A DNA stretch of 64,000 bases from Paracentrotus lividus (Eukaryota > Echinodermata > Echinoidea > Camarodonta > Echinidae): the NCBI GenBank assembly GCA_940671915.1, contig CALNVZ010003743.1, forward strand, positions 84,454 to 148,453. Reading direction: 5' to 3'. Under the pieces are notes generated by a model. It saw only the letters and a list, made by a program, of their open reading frames with translations. It was not told the origin of the DNA and searched no databases. Shown piece after piece: positions 1-12,473 of the stretch. The position numbers and the translations under genes were made by a program. Every line of letters begins with the position of its first letter. Position 1 is the stretch's first letter.

Positions 1-16
1 TCTTTTATGTTTTTTA

Positions 17-90
17 GAATGAAGTTGAGAATCTACTCACTAGTGGTGAAGTTGAGGCCATTTCCGATCCAGATGAGCATGGGTAATTAT
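17..90 (+). CDS. Possible internal exon, partial gene
   Basis: A pyrimidine tract ending in AG (ttttatgttttttag) is followed by about 74 open bases, then a GT donor (catgg|gtaatt). The frame starting at the acceptor reads an acidic peptide beginning NEVENLLTSG and ending in a split glycine codon. The gene would begin before the window. No family is recognised. The length and splice edges could arise by chance in T-rich DNA. Confidence 0.3.
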
Positions 91-711
91 TAATTTTTGT
101 ATTGTTATGAAATGTGTTTGTATTTGGAAATTCATTGTTAGGAGAGTTATGTCAATTGTTTGTTTAGGAGAGTTATATCTTTGCTGGAAATCAAGTGTTT
201 GGTATTATATGTTGGGTTCTTAAAATGGGTGGTGGTATTACATTTGGCAAAATTTGGGGGTACTTCTTATTTATAGCGATCTGTTTATACTAGGCTTCAA
301 AAATTGCTGGTGTTGTACATTTACATTTGTGTGACAAGTACAGAATTGAAAAATAGTATTAAAATCTTATTTACACGTGCTAATTGGGTATACATGTATT
401 TAGCAATTCGATCAACCGAAATTACCGAATTTGATCATGAGATGGCGCTATTCAACTATTTCACGCATGCACATAGTTGCTCATCTTCTGTTTGTGTTGG
501 TGAACGGTTCTTTCCTTCCATTGAAAATGTACATAAGCATAACAAAATATCTCAAATTTGTTAAGAAAATGCATGTGAATCAAATTGTTCTCTCATGATC
601 TATTGGGTGAATTGTTTATATTCCCATAATTTGGGTGTTCTAGAACATTCCCTTCCTAAAAGGTGAATTTTAACCACAATTTTGTTTTTGTTGCTGTACA
701 TTTTCAATACA
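91..711. other. T-rich non-coding stretch
   Basis: AT-rich sequence with strong T bias on the plus strand and no convincing coding frame. An 86-codon open frame at 304-564 lacks recognisable domains or splice edges. If the blocks at 17-90 and 712 are exons, this would be the intron between them. Confidence 0.4.
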
Positions 712-831
712 GACCAGGGATGGGTGTCCGAAATATTTTGTTGATAAGGCATGCGCCCTCTACCTCAAAGGGTATTGTCGGTGGCGAGAATTTCTTTGCT
801 GTTCCTTCAGTTAGAAAACATGCATGTGTTT
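712..831 (+). CDS. Possible exon following the 17-90 exon
   Basis: A tract ending ttttcaatacag precedes a GC-richer block. With the phase left by the upstream candidate exon (two bases, GG), the frame continues openly as PGMGVRNILLIRHAPS... to a TAA near 831. Another frame is also open (GCPKYFVDKACALYLKGYC), so the reading is ambiguous. The RHA tripeptide recalls histidine-phosphatase motifs, but this is too short to claim. It may be a terminal exon or an old transposon remnant. Confidence 0.25.
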
Positions 832-1464
832 AATTTGCTTAAATGTAATTAACAATTGATTAATTTCATGTTGCCACTTATTCAAGGTGGTAGTTGTGGG
901 GGGCATGATATTCCTATTCCATTTATATATTTAGTGTCTTACATCACAGTACCAGATGTATGATAGTTCTTTGATTTGTGTACGCATTTTAATGAATCCT
1001 GTTATATTTTGGATTTTGAAGCTTTACAAAACCTGACTAAGCTAATTAATTTGTTTAATTAATGTGAGTAATTAAGTTAGCATTGTGGCATGGATTGTAC
1101 AAATTACGGCTGCCAGACCTTGATACTGGCAAGATTTGTAAAAACATCAATTTTTGGATGACAAATTCAGTTAATTGAATGTGTATTGTACGGTAGGACA
1201 TGCGTGTCTTTAAATTAGCTTTATTGCAGTATATGATCTTATTGGACGAACTATTAAGAACCTTTCAACTATATTGATGGATATGTTTTTTTGGTATAAT
1301 AAACTTGCACAAGAGAATACCATGTTAAGGTCAAACACCTATTTTGGAACTCCATTGTCATCTGTGGTAAAAGGGTAGTACTGTCTTTATTGCTAGGTTT
1401 TTTGCATTATTAACTAATTGTATACCTCAAACAGTAGTTCGGATGATACTATGGATTTGGACTC
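832..1464. other. AT-rich non-coding stretch
   Basis: No coding frame, RNA gene or clear repeat was recognised. It leads into the minisatellite that starts near 1465. Confidence 0.4.
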
Positions 1465-1895
1465 AGACCTGTGAACACTCTACAGGTCTGAGTACTTGTC
1501 TGATCATTTTCAAATTTGATATGAAGGTGTATTAAGGAAAGAGGATGAAGCCCATCGATTTTGGTGTGGGGCGGAGGACTGGTTGCCATGGAAACCTTGA
1601 TATAAAGAAATAGTTAGGGTTACCTCGTGAACGCTCTACAGGTCCAAGTTCTTGTTCGAACATTTTCTTCTTAAGTATGAAGGTGCATCAACAAAAGAGG
1701 ATGATGCGTATTGAGTTTGGTGTGAAGCGGAATCCTGGTTGCCATGGTAACCATGATATAAAGAAATAGTTAGAATTACTTTGTGAACACTTTACAGGTC
1801 AGATCTTGTTCGATCATTTTCTTCTTAAGTATGAAGGTGCATCAACAAAAGAGGATGAAGCCTTTCGATTTTGGTGTGGGGTGGTGTCCTGGTTG
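1465..1895 (+). repeat. 155-bp minisatellite, left part
   Basis: Diverged tandem units of about 155 bp share the phrase gtgaac.ctctacaggt at about 1471, 1626 and 1783, then atgaaggtg and a palindromic ttgccatggtaacc core. The array is broken at about 1895 by a LINE and continues at 4752. Removing the LINE restores the 155-bp register. Confidence 0.88.
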
Positions 1896-4751
1896 TACCT
1901 TGTACCTTGTAGAAATAATCCCAAAAGCAGCTCACTGGGGAAGCTAAACTGGGATGTCAAAGTTTGGCCGGTTCGATTGCGTTGTGCCGTGCATTCAAGA
2001 AATATGCCATGTGCTAGTCATCTATATACATTTAAAACTGACTACACATGATGTGCGAGCTAAAAACTTGATGAGGTTTACATCATCCGTGGAACCAACA
2101 GGGGCATAACCCTCTGATGGTTTTGCAGGGCAGCAACCTGGAAGGCACGCTGGCGCAGGAGGCCACAAACTGCCAGTTGGGCGGTAGTTGGTTCCAAATC
2201 CGGATAGTTCGTGGAAAGACAAGAAAACTTGAAGGAGTCGATGGTGGCTTTTGGAATGCTGTACTTCGAGACGTATGATCTCATTTCGTCCAATGTATGT
2301 GGCAGGCAAAATGCGTTTGCGGAAAGGAGATGTCGACAAGTTTATGCCTGAATTTTGAAGAAGAGGATTGCACCTGCGCAAGAAGTCGTCTACTGTCAAG
2401 GTGTCCCACCAAGGTTTGTGACAATAGCTGAGCGTTGGAAAGTACGCGTCGGAAATCCCTCTGCCACAAAACGGGCTGCAGTTTTTTGCAGATCTGCTCT
2501 AAGCCTGTCTGCTACAGTCTTAGTATAAGGGTTCCAGGCTTCGGCTCCATACTCGAGCTTTGGCCGCACCAGAGACTTGTAGGCCAGTGATTCACATCCT
2601 TTGAACAGGGCGACAAGGTGTTCTGCCCGTATCAGCCCAAGTGTGGCGGCCAGCCTTTTGGATGAATATGTTGACAGTGCTTGTTCCAGCCTGAGATCGT
2701 CTGGAGACAATGACACCAAGGTATTTGTACTGATCCACTCTAGATACTGGCTCATCTGAGATTTCGTATTGGTGTGAAAAGGCTTGGGTTGCGTTTACGC
2801 AGTGATGGTGAGAGTAGCCGCCACCTTCCCGATGTTAAGCCCATCAACCACTTTGCCAGACCATCGATCGCTAGCGTGTGTAGATCTTGTTGGAGGATAC
2901 GATGCGTCGCCTGTGGAGTGGATCTCACGATAGATTACGCCTGTCGCTCTGCAAATAATCTCATCTTGGAAACGATTTTTGATGTATATCATGATGTAGA
3001 TGAGCGAACAATGTCGGGCCGAGGACTGAGCCTTGCCGCCACACCAGATGTTACGGCCTTTCCAGGTTGAGTGAGTTCCATTGAGCCGAAACAGCTTGGG
3101 ACCGAGGTGGCAAGAAGGACCTTATCCAGTGAAGGCGCAAAGCCGTTGATCCATAGTGATCTAACTTCATTTCCAGCTCGCGCGTGAGGCACATGGTCAA
3201 AAGGCCTTACTGAAGGTCTAGGAAGATAACATCAGACTGACCCCTCTGCTTGTAATGTGTAGGACCAGTCATGAGTTGCCTCAGTTACATGCAGTAGCAT
3301 GTACGAGAGCTTCTGTCTAAAAGCCATGCTGTGCATCTATGAGGATGTTGTTTGATGCCAAGGATGTTGTGGATATGTGACTCAGCATGATATGCTCCAG
3401 ATACACAAAGGCAAGTCCAGGATACGGCTATAGTTTTGATGGCCGTCAGACTGGAGCCAGACTTGTGAATAAGTAACAAGGGCTTGTTTCCATTCGGTCA
3501 GGAACAATTCCCTTGTCGCTATGCTCTCTGAAGAGAAAGCAAGCTGGAGCTATCTCGGGCTACCATCTTTATATAACTTTGCTGAATATCGTCTGGACCA
3601 CAGGCGCTTGAGGAAATTAGCTGTTGTAAATTGCTTCTCTACGCCGTTTAGTCTGGATATTGCAGTGCCGTTATGCACTGTGACGGAGAGTGGCCCATGA
3701 TGAAGGTAGGAAGACTTTCATCTTGGATGATAACAACTATGGATTTAGGGCTTCAGCCTTTTCCTGTCTTGTGGCAGCATTAGTTTGATTGAGTTCGCTT
3801 AGTGCGATCCAAGGCCAGATTCGACATTTAGCTACATACGACCAAAAAGACTTGGATTTCTCAAGTACACCGCATAACAGTGTGACGGTATACACTGGAT
3901 CGAGGACTTCCTTTGGCAACTTTATTTCTGTGTAGCCGAAACGTTTGCCATGCTGTTTCATCATTCAGTGGTAGCTGGAAGTACAAGCGATCACGCTTCC
4001 TCATCTGCTCGTTTTTTAATCAATAGATATCCAAGGAAGCTTTTCTTTTTACCCTGCCCTCATCTTGGATGTGACACGTTGATCGTTGAGGGTGCTTTTG
4101 TGAGAAAATTCCGCCGTATATTTAACCAGTTGAGTGACAGGATTTTCGATGGTTCGGATTAGAATTGTAGGAACTCATAGTGAAGTTTAGACGACCGCCA
4201 TCCTTCAGCTGCCTCTTACATGTGCCTTGTCAAACAGGCTATATCTTCCTTGGTGGTTACGGTCGCGCGTTGAGGGTGGCCACGCGCCAGTGAATATCAA
4301 ATATTGTTGATTCAGATTATACCAGGGCTGTACGCGATATTCTGCGTCAAACCAAGGTTTGGGTTTGATGTGACAATCAGGTCGAGGATGTTGGCAGACG
4401 CTGGTCTTGTCACTTCGTTGACAGTTGAATAAGTGGTGTTTTGCAGGAGAAAATCACAGAAAGCCGGACTATGGCAAGTCTGCCAGTAGCTGGATTTGTT
4501 GTGGTGTACGAATGCCAGTTCGATATCTGGTGAGTTTAAATCACCAGCAATAATGATGTTTGGTGACTTACGTCTATGCTTGGTAAGAGAAGTTTTATGA
4601 CAGAGCTTGGGATAATCCGCCGAGGCTTTTTGCTTGTGTTGAGAGGACAGTAGAAGCTCGCAAGGTATAAGGGCTTTGAGTTAGAGAACTGTAAATTGCA
4701 CCATATAACTTCACAGTCTGCATCAAATTCTGGGCAGTCAGTGACCAAAAG
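1896..4751 (-). mobile_element. 5'-truncated CR1/L2-like LINE
   Basis: On the minus strand, fragments occur in retrotransposon order. First is the second half of an apurinic-like endonuclease (4750-4300: DCEVIWCNLQFSN..., then a ...SPDIELAFVHHN region). Then comes reverse transcriptase: a GPD.I motif near 3590, QHGFR near 3330 and a KAFD..PH-like stretch near 3200. The RT C-terminal segment (LVRPKLEYGAEAWNPYTKT) lies at about 2590-2530. Frames shift repeatedly and stops occur, so the copy is dead. The start lies inside the endonuclease, as expected of 5' truncation. The 3' end finishes in a short repeat (TACAAGG)n instead of poly(A), which is typical of CR1/L2-type elements. Flanks ggtgtcctggttg (1883-1895) and ggtgtccttg (4752-4761) look like a target-site duplication within the minisatellite unit. 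Confidence 0.92.
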
Positions 4752-5490
4752 GGTGTCCTTGTCATGGTAACCATGATATAAAGAAATAGTTAGGATTACC
4801 TTGTGAACGCTCTTCAGGTCCGAGTTCTTGTCAGATATTTTCTTCTTTAGTATGAAGGTGTATTAAGGAATGAGGATGAAGCTTATTGGTTTTGGTGTTG
4901 AGCAAAGTCCTGGTTGCCATGGTAACCATGATATAAAGAAATAGTTGGGATTACCTAGTGAACGGTCTACAGGTCCAAGTTTTTGTCCGATCATTTTCTT
5001 TTTTAGTATGAAGGTGCACCAACAAAAGTGGATGAAGCCTATCGATTTTCGTGTGGGGTGCAGTCCTGGTTGCCATGGTAACCATGATATAAAAGAATAG
5101 TTAGGATTACCTTGTGAACGCTCTACAGGTCCGAGTTTTTGTCCGATCATTTGGTATGAAGGTGTAATAAGGAAAGAGGATGAAGCCTATTGATTTTGGT
5201 GTAGGGTGGAGTCCTGGTTGCCATGGTAACCATGATATAAAGAAGTACTTTGGATTGTCTTGTGAACGTCCTATTGGTCCAAGTTGTTGTCCGATCATTT
5301 TCTTCTTTGGTATAAAGGAGCATCAATGAAAGAGGATGAAGCCTTTTGATTTTGGTGTGGGGTGGATTCCTGGTTGCCACAGTAACCATGATGTAGAGAA
5401 ATAGTGAAGATAACTTTGTGAACACTTCACAGGTTCAAGTAATTGTTAGACCATTTTCTAATCTAGTATGAAAGTGTGTTAAAGAAAAGG
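4752..5490 (+). repeat. 155-bp minisatellite, right part
   Basis: The tandem array resumes after the LINE, with phrase positions at about 4803, 4958, 5114, 5262 and 5418. Open frames on the minus strand here are repeated translations of the satellite, not genes. The array ends next to a run of about 22 T at 5500-5521. Confidence 0.88.
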
Positions 5491-5499
5491 GATAAAGCC

Positions 5500-7158
5500 T
5501 TTTTTTTTTTTTTTTTTTTTATAGTTTTATAATAGTTTCTACTTGCATGTTTCAAGTGTTAAAATAAACAAGAGGCCCAAAGTTAAAGTCTTATATTTCT
5601 ATCTTAGTCTGCTATTTTCAACTGCAATAATTCCAAGCAAATATTTATAAATTATTCTTGTATGAAATTCAAGGTTTCAAAGAAAACAAATCTGCAGTGT
5701 GTATATGAATTGTGATCCGCGTCCATGACGTGGGTGCTGTTAACATTTTGCAGTTACATGAATTGGTACTCACTACTGCCCATAAATTTAGTGCAAAGTG
5801 GCTGAAGGATCACCGTATTTTGGGTTATCTTCAATATTGGGTATCCTTTTTTGCATTTAATTGTACTAATTAACTAACATTCAGTATTCACATTACTGTC
5901 AGATATTTTTCAAAATTAACTCTTCTTCTTACAAATTAGGTTGTGTTATTTCTCTTTCTCAATAATTTGTCATCAATAATAAATTGTTTGCTTTCTTCAA
6001 ATGCTAATCTTCAATACCTAAACCAAAACCTTTGACAAATCTTATTTTCATTTAATCTATATCACTGTGCTAGAAATAACGCATATTTGTTACAAGAAAT
6101 ACCTATAATACACCTATAATACTTTTCATGTAGATTATATTTCTTACAAAAATGTATACAGACCAGAATCCATGGATTTGTAATTGAAAATTAGTTGGAA
6201 AGAATGCTACAGTACATTAGCCTCCACCTTTTCCCCCAAATCAGACATGTTGCGAGCCTAGTAGAACAACGTACACCACTAAACATGTTCAGTTGACATT
6301 AAAACCCACAAAAGTGCAATGCAGTTGGTTTGGGCGATACATGTGCTCGGCTGCGCAACCCGCCGAGCGCGCAATTTCTAGTTGTAGTGGGACATGAAAT
6401 TTGTCACTCTGCGACATTTTCACAGAGAAGCTTCTAGTTCATTTTGATGAGAAATACATTGTTTGAACAAACTAAATTTACATGCTGTTGCATGATTATT
6501 GGAGGGAGCAATCGCTTCTTCCAAAACTAACCTTTAACAAGTTTATATGGTTACCTGTCACAAGTTTGTGTAATTTTGATTTCAGGTGGGAAATATGAAA
6601 AATGATTTTTGTAATTTGTAGTACCTGCTTTTTCTTTAAAAATACTACTATATTTATGCAAAATTGTCTTTTATTGTTGAGATACCGCTTTTAACTATTA
6701 AATAATACCCACAAGTCTATGGGAATGTCATATTTTAAACCTGTTTTTTTTTACTCTTTTTGTAAACCATCATTCAATCATTAAATAAGCTTTGCCATCT
6801 CTATTTTATGAAGAAAATTTTTTGAATTTACTGTAATGTCTTTGGAATATATGGATAATATATTTTATTAAATAATTGACATTGACAAGGTTATCTGAGT
6901 TTACCTCCCGAACTTGTGTAATATTCTATTATGCAATATTGTGCATGCAATGATTCTATGGACCAAAATGTTGTCACATAAGATATGATTGATAAAATGT
7001 GAAAAAGTATTAAATTCTTTTAAAAATTCTTTTTAAAATGAGGTATCAATATAGGTACGCTATAGAGGGTATCACACCTTGATTTGATGTGTTTTGGTGT
7101 ACTGACATGAAATTTGAAAAGAACAATCAAGTAAGTGCAACTTTCGGAGTGCTTTAGG
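5500..7158. other. AT-rich non-coding stretch with a small CpG-rich patch
   Basis: A poly-T run opens the block. Around 6330-6420 the sequence becomes locally GC/CpG-richer (ctgcgcaacccgccgagcgc), which could be a small regulatory patch or repeat remnant. No coding frame is supported. Confidence 0.35.
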
Positions 7159-7159
7159 A

Positions 7160-8325
7160 GTAAATTTGAAAAATCCAAGAACGCTGCCGTTTTAAGAGTG
7201 AAAACATGTTGTGGACATTAAACTTGGCCATTTTTTTCAACCTCGACCTTTGTTTTGGTGTCTATTTCTAGGTTTTAGAAGGTCTCTGTATCTTATTATG
7301 CCATTTGTTTTTAACTTTTTGGTGGTCTTAATTAAAGTTTCCCAATTATTACTGTAAAATTTTCATATTTTCAAGCCTATAGTATTAGAGACCCTAACCT
7401 TCCCTTTACCTACCAGCATAACGCCAACACATTCCGCCATATATGCAAAACAAATATGTATGGTGGGCAATGTATGTGGGAGCAAGTCGTAGAGAAAGTT
7501 GCTGAAGCTTGGATGACAAAGCAATACTAACATGTTCTAAGATTTGGAAGAAAGACCACCACCTGTTATTGAATATTTGAAAATTACCACCAAGGGTAAA
7601 TGGATTTTCTTGAATCAAGAGTACCCAGAAATATGAGGTTTCTTGTCAGAATTGGGCATGAAATGGTAGAATGTGGTTGATAATGGGTTAATAAGACTTT
7701 ACTCATTTGTAACTAAAATCCGGTTTCTATTTTTTGGGATTACCTTGTGTTATTTACTTGGCAATGTTGGTTTTTGTATTTGTTGGAAAATAACTGCTGA
7801 TTCTGGACAAATGCACCACTAGTAATTTATAGATTTCAGATGGCAATGCTGTTTACTTGTACAAGCCTGCCATTTGTACCTTGTGTGTGACAACATCAGT
7901 TCCCTAAATTATACTCACATGTACATACAAAGAGTCATACATGGTCATTTGGACTTGATATAACAGTTTTCATTATGGGATGTTGTGGCCATGGTAAAAT
8001 GCAAATATGTAATGATACCCGCTGTTTGTATTTGTCATTCACTTTTTATCTTTTAGAAAAGGCAGATGCAAAATAATGTGTGGGATGTGGGCAGGCAGGA
8101 GGGTGGATGGGTGGTGTGAGACTGGAGGTTTGGAAATGTTACAACTTTACTGATATTATTGAAGAACTTTAAATTAGAGAGATTCAGAAACATCTAAAAC
8201 CTAGAAATAGACACCAAAACTTGGTCAATAGATGAAAAAATGGCTGAGTTTCGCAAGAAACGTGTTTTCACGCCCAAATAGGTGATCATTTTGGGTCTTA
8301 TATTTACCACTAGTGCAGTCCGTTG
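7160..8325. mobile_element. Non-autonomous inverted-repeat element, ~1.15 kb
   Basis: A left arm at about 7198-7289 (ttttggtgtctatttctagg) is matched in inverted orientation at about 8185-8273 (cctagaaatagacaccaaaa). The similarity extends weakly outward on both sides to about 7160 and 8325. The interior has no transposase. It is probably a MITE or an internally deleted DNA transposon. Superfamily is unknown because no clear target duplication is visible. Confidence 0.7.
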
Positions 8326-8401
8326 TATTTTTGCAATGAAGATGTAATTGTCTATTTTTAATATATTTTTCAATTTCTTTGTTTTTGTGTTATATTCCTA
8401 G

Positions 8402-8546
8402 GATTTTTTCATTGTGGCTCAGCGATGGAACAGTGTTATATGCTTCGGATGACTTCAAGGCATTTGTGAGTTCAATGGTGCTTCCGTGTAAAGTTTCATT
8501 TGAAATCAACGCGAGGATGGAAGTTGTCGTCATTAACCTAGTTTGA
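8402..8546 (+). CDS. Candidate terminal exon, 47 codons
   Basis: A splice-acceptor-like tract (tgttatattcctag) ends at 8401. The following phase-1 frame is open for 47 codons to a TGA at 8544-8546. It begins IFSLWLSDGTVLYASDDF and continues with a balanced composition unlike the T-rich surroundings. The LSDG stretch followed by alternating hydrophobic residues loosely recalls an OB fold such as RPA1, but this is only an impression. No upstream partner exon was identified. Confidence 0.4.
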
Positions 8547-9957
8547 ATGCAATTTTGTTATTTTGGTTTGTTTTTGTTGTATATTTTTAAGTAGTTCATT
8601 TGTTTTGTAGATTTTGTAACTGGTTGCAGGTTGCATGTTCATAATTTTATTCTTTGGTCGGTATTGTTTGTAATTATTTTTCTTGTAGTATGATAAATTC
8701 CTGTTATATTACTTTGTGAAGTAATACCTTTACATCTGGGTTATACAGGGGTGAAATATATTTTTTGCTAATTGGCTTTTCCTACAGTTTTTTTTTTTTC
8801 TTTTTTTTTTGTAATACTTTAACATCTTGAATATGTAATGACAATTTTTTTCTTATTGCTAAACAAAAATCTGCATTGGGCTAAATGTTATGATGGCTGA
8901 AGTTTGTTTTTAAACTACATATTTAGCTATATCTTTGTTATACACATAGTTTATGGCATCGTAGAGGACAATTTTCCCAATATCTGTTCATTATAGCAAG
9001 TAAATGTCATACAAACATATTAATGAAGTTTTGTATTGAATTGTGTTTGAGAAGTATCAAAAGAGTTTGCAGCAAAATTTGCATTTTGTCACAACCAAAA
9101 TATTAGATTGTTGGCTGTTGACCTTGTGTGATTCTGATATATATGCAATTGAGTTTTCTTTATTTTTATTTTCTGTAATTTTAAATATATAGGCGAAAAT
9201 GTTGTATAATTTTGGTATATTTATTATTTTCTTTTTACTATAACTTGCAATATGAATGAACACCCCTTTAAAGCCCTCTGTTTGTCCGACTTTGCCCATG
9301 CCTGTATTATAATTCAATCGAGGACTACACGTAGGTTGACATTGAATTCAGATGCAGATGATTGAGACTTACATTCAAATTCACTTTTGCACAAATTTTT
9401 GTTTAAAAGCTTTTTATGCTTCCTACCAAATACTTTGCAGGGGTTGAACAATTTGGGGTGAAATACTTGATGATGACATTTGTGTGCCGCTGTTTTGGTT
9501 CACTTTAATGGTTTACACTGTTTACTAATATTTGTTGAAAATAAACCTTACATTGCTGCACGAAATTACCAACTTCACAAGCTAAAGCTAGCATGGATTT
9601 AGAAGTTGGTTTATAATGAACCGGAAAATGGAAGATTCGATATAATTGATGTTTATGATATTTTGTGAAGTCAAATTTTTTAATAAGTGTTTAGATTGGA
9701 AATTTTGATGTTTTCCCTTGAAACGAACCGGTGTTGCAGAGCGAGACGATTGTTTATCTGTCAAGGATGTAAAAGCGAATCAATTAGTGATCATGATGAA
9801 TAGCGCATACCAGCGGGGATTGGATAGAATTCCATGGAGTTGGATGCAGTGAACAATGGTAGTGCAGATTGGTGCACAAATTAATGACATCGGCAAATTC
9901 TGTCAAAAAATGGTCGGCTTATTATATATTCACGGCAAGATTTTTGAAATATAAACA
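8547..9957. other. T-rich stretch, possible 3' UTR then non-coding
   Basis: Mostly T-rich with poly-T tracts near 8790-8810. A GC-richer patch at 9706-9849 has a 47-codon open frame (SVKDVKANQLVIMMNSAYQ region) but no good acceptor, so it is not called a gene. Confidence 0.35.
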
Positions 9958-10055
9958 CAACAAAAGAAGTTTTTATCGCGTAAAGAAAGTAGGACAAATT
10001 TTTAACGGTTAAGTTTCCAGAAACAAAATTTATTGGTAATTTTACAGGTCAAGAC
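9958..10055 (-). repeat. Solo arm of the 11763-12473 inverted-repeat family
   Basis: The segment around aacggttaagtttccag is an inverted counterpart of the right arm of the element at 12370-12473. It represents a third, isolated copy of that terminal sequence. Confidence 0.55.
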
Positions 10056-10499
10056 AGTGGCATATGACATGTCCTCATTACATTTTCTGAACCTGTAGTG
10101 CTCCCGTCTTGGGAGATGGGGGGGGGGGGGAGGGTGTGGACAAATATTATAGAATGTATCTTAGTATAGTAACGAGGGACAATGTGACATTCAGTTATCT
10201 GTATTTTAGTTGTCTATTAAGGTCTTGATTGAAGCCTGGTTATTTTTGCTCAAGCTGAGGTCTTTTAGGTTTTTTTTTACTGATTTTGTAGGTACTGAAG
10301 TGTTATATTTTATTACTTTGTAGTGAATATAGATAATAATTTTATTTTTTAAAAATATTTTTTTAGCTAGTTAACATATTGATATTGAAAACATTTTAAA
10401 TTGTTATTTGATAAAAGATTTGTGTTCATTTCTTTATCATTATCATAGAAAAACTGAGCATTTTTAAAGCTTTACAGTTCGGATTTTCTTCTCTTTTTT

Positions 10500-10520
10500 T
10501 TGGGGGGGGGGGGGGGGGGG
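10500..10520. repeat. Poly-G tract
   Basis: A run of about 20 G follows T-rich DNA. A shorter G run sits near 10120. Such tracts recur across the window (15332, 45215, 45820, 46020, 51980, 62190, 63725). Confidence 0.9.
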
Positions 10521-10689
10521 CTTGCATTTTATTATATAAATCAGTATCATTTCAATTGGTGTTTCAATTTCTTTGAATTGAGATTTGTGAACTTGAGTTA
10601 TAAATGTAATGCTTTTATATTATTGTAGTGTAATTATGTAATATTTGGTAATTATTATTCTAATGGACAAGCAAGCCTTGGGATTATTA

Positions 10690-11225
10690 TGTTTTCAATG
10701 AATGGAGAGAATCAGATGAAGAAATTGAAAATTTATGCAATATTGGTTAATCAGTCAAAAGTTACAAATTTTTTAATTCTGTTTAACAACACGATGTCTG
10801 TCGCTGATGGGGATCGTGGTGCTTGACATTCTTGGCAGTATCTGCAGGCAACTCCTTATTCACTTAACACAAAATTTTAGATTTCCTTCTTTTTTTAGAA
10901 ATGTCATCATAATGTTGGTTCTTTGCTTGAGTATAGCATGTCTTTTTCTATTTTGCATGTATTTTAAAAAGAACCATATTGAACCAATATTCTATATTGC
11001 AAAATAAGAAGAAAATGTGAAATTTTTTGTAACAGTGTGTATGAGGAGTTGTCCGCAAATTTGTCAGAGATTGTGTCAACGTTGCAGAGTGCATGAAGCC
11101 CATCAGCGGAAGGGATCGTGATGTTATTGGGAATTCAAATATTTATAACTTTTGAAGAGGCTGTCTGATTTTGCTCAAATTTTCAGTTTTTTAACCTATA
11201 TTTTCCTCATTCATTGAAAGCACAA
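10690..11225. mobile_element. Inverted-repeat element of the 'ccctggaat/atcagat' family
   Basis: The left arm, 10690-10860 (gaatcagatgaagaaatt...), pairs with an inverted right arm running from about 11225 back to 11040. The arms match almost to the centre, giving a long imperfect hairpin. Single arms of the same family appear at 13645, 14125 and 15650. It is presumably a MITE. Confidence 0.65.
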
Positions 11226-11762
11226 TAATTCTAGGGCTTTTGTAAATGTATATGTTATCATTTTTAGATGGGTTATGTTTGTTTATCATTCAGTACTAAT
11301 GTATATTTATTGATGTAATCATGATATCTTGCCATTTTTTTTTTTTGTAAGAAAAAATTTCATTTATAGTATTCTTTATAGATATATTTTTTTATATATT
11401 TATTTATTGTGTAAACCATTTATTTAATTATATTAGTCATCCTTTCTAAACTATAATACCAAATTTTAATTCTTGTGTAAATTATTTAAAGTATCTTTTA
11501 ACTAGATACAAATTATATGTGATTTTTTTACAGTATTAAATTGGGTTATACATTTTGAATGTTGTACTGTGTTGTTCATGTTGGAGAACATTGACTTCCC
11601 TTTTTCTAATTATTACAGTTTTTGTCTTTGTTATCAAAAGTTATATTATTTTGGGTTTTTTTTGGTTGTGTACCTATGCTTTAAACAATTTGAATATGTG
11701 TAATTATTGTGTTTGTTTATTCAAGTGTGTATTTTTGTTTCAATATTTTATATAAATACAAA

Positions 11763-12473
11763 AAAGAAAAGTTTTATCCCTTAAATGAAAATAGAATAAT
11801 TTGTGAATGGTTCAATGTCTAGTAACAAAATTTACAGGTAATGTTCATCAACTATCTACTGAGCTTGTTTGTAAATATGAGCGTGATCCAATATGTTATA
11901 CATTAGTGAACTCAGACAAAGGAAAAACATCCTTTTTTTGCATTTTGCATTTTTTTATTTGGAGGCATGTTATAAATGTCTTTTTTGTTATTTTATTTAA
12001 CGAGGAGACGCCTTTCTATATTTCGAGACATGTTTTAATGCAAAAAAACAAAAATTATGTTTTGCTGAAAAATGCATTTCTTAATATTCTCACCAAAACG
12101 AAGCTTAGCCAAAATTATAGCATTAAACTAATTAATTCTTTGGAAATTATGCCCATCCATGAACAGAAAATGTCATGACTATGTGAATCGGTGTCTGTAA
12201 ATTGTCATCAAAGCAAAATTATTATTTAATTGTACATGAGGACCACCATTTACATATTCCTTAGTATATGGTGCTCAAAAAAAGACTCTTGTGACTTTTC
12301 AAAACTGACATTTTTTTTATTTTCTTTGTTCATTCACACATAACATAGTGGATCATGCTGGATTTTACACATAACTTCACTAGATAGTTGATGAACATTA
12401 CCTGTAAACTTTGTTACTGGAAACTCAACCGTTAAGCATTTATTATACTTTCTTTAGGTGAGTAAAAACTTTT
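11763..12473. mobile_element. Inverted-repeat element, ~0.7 kb
   Basis: Arms of about 100 bp (11763-11865 and 12370-12473) share the inverted core acaggtaatgttcatcaact with good identity. The 123-codon open frame at 11807-12178 lies inside and shows no family, so it is regarded as chance. Confidence 0.75.

Noticed and set aside
4863-5425. Repeated open frames on the minus strand (GNPNYFFISWLPWQPGLH type)
   Set aside because: They are translations of the 155-bp minisatellite; the similarity between them is that of the repeat DNA.
9706-9849. 47-codon open frame in a GC-richer patch as an exon
   Set aside because: No good acceptor or donor borders it and the frame is short; it may be a repeat remnant.
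11036-11096. Exon-like block (VYEELSANLSEIVSTLQSA then stop) after an acceptor
   Set aside because: It lies within the right arm of the inverted-repeat element 10690-11225, and the mirrored sequence occurs in the left arm, so its protein-like look is not independent evidence.
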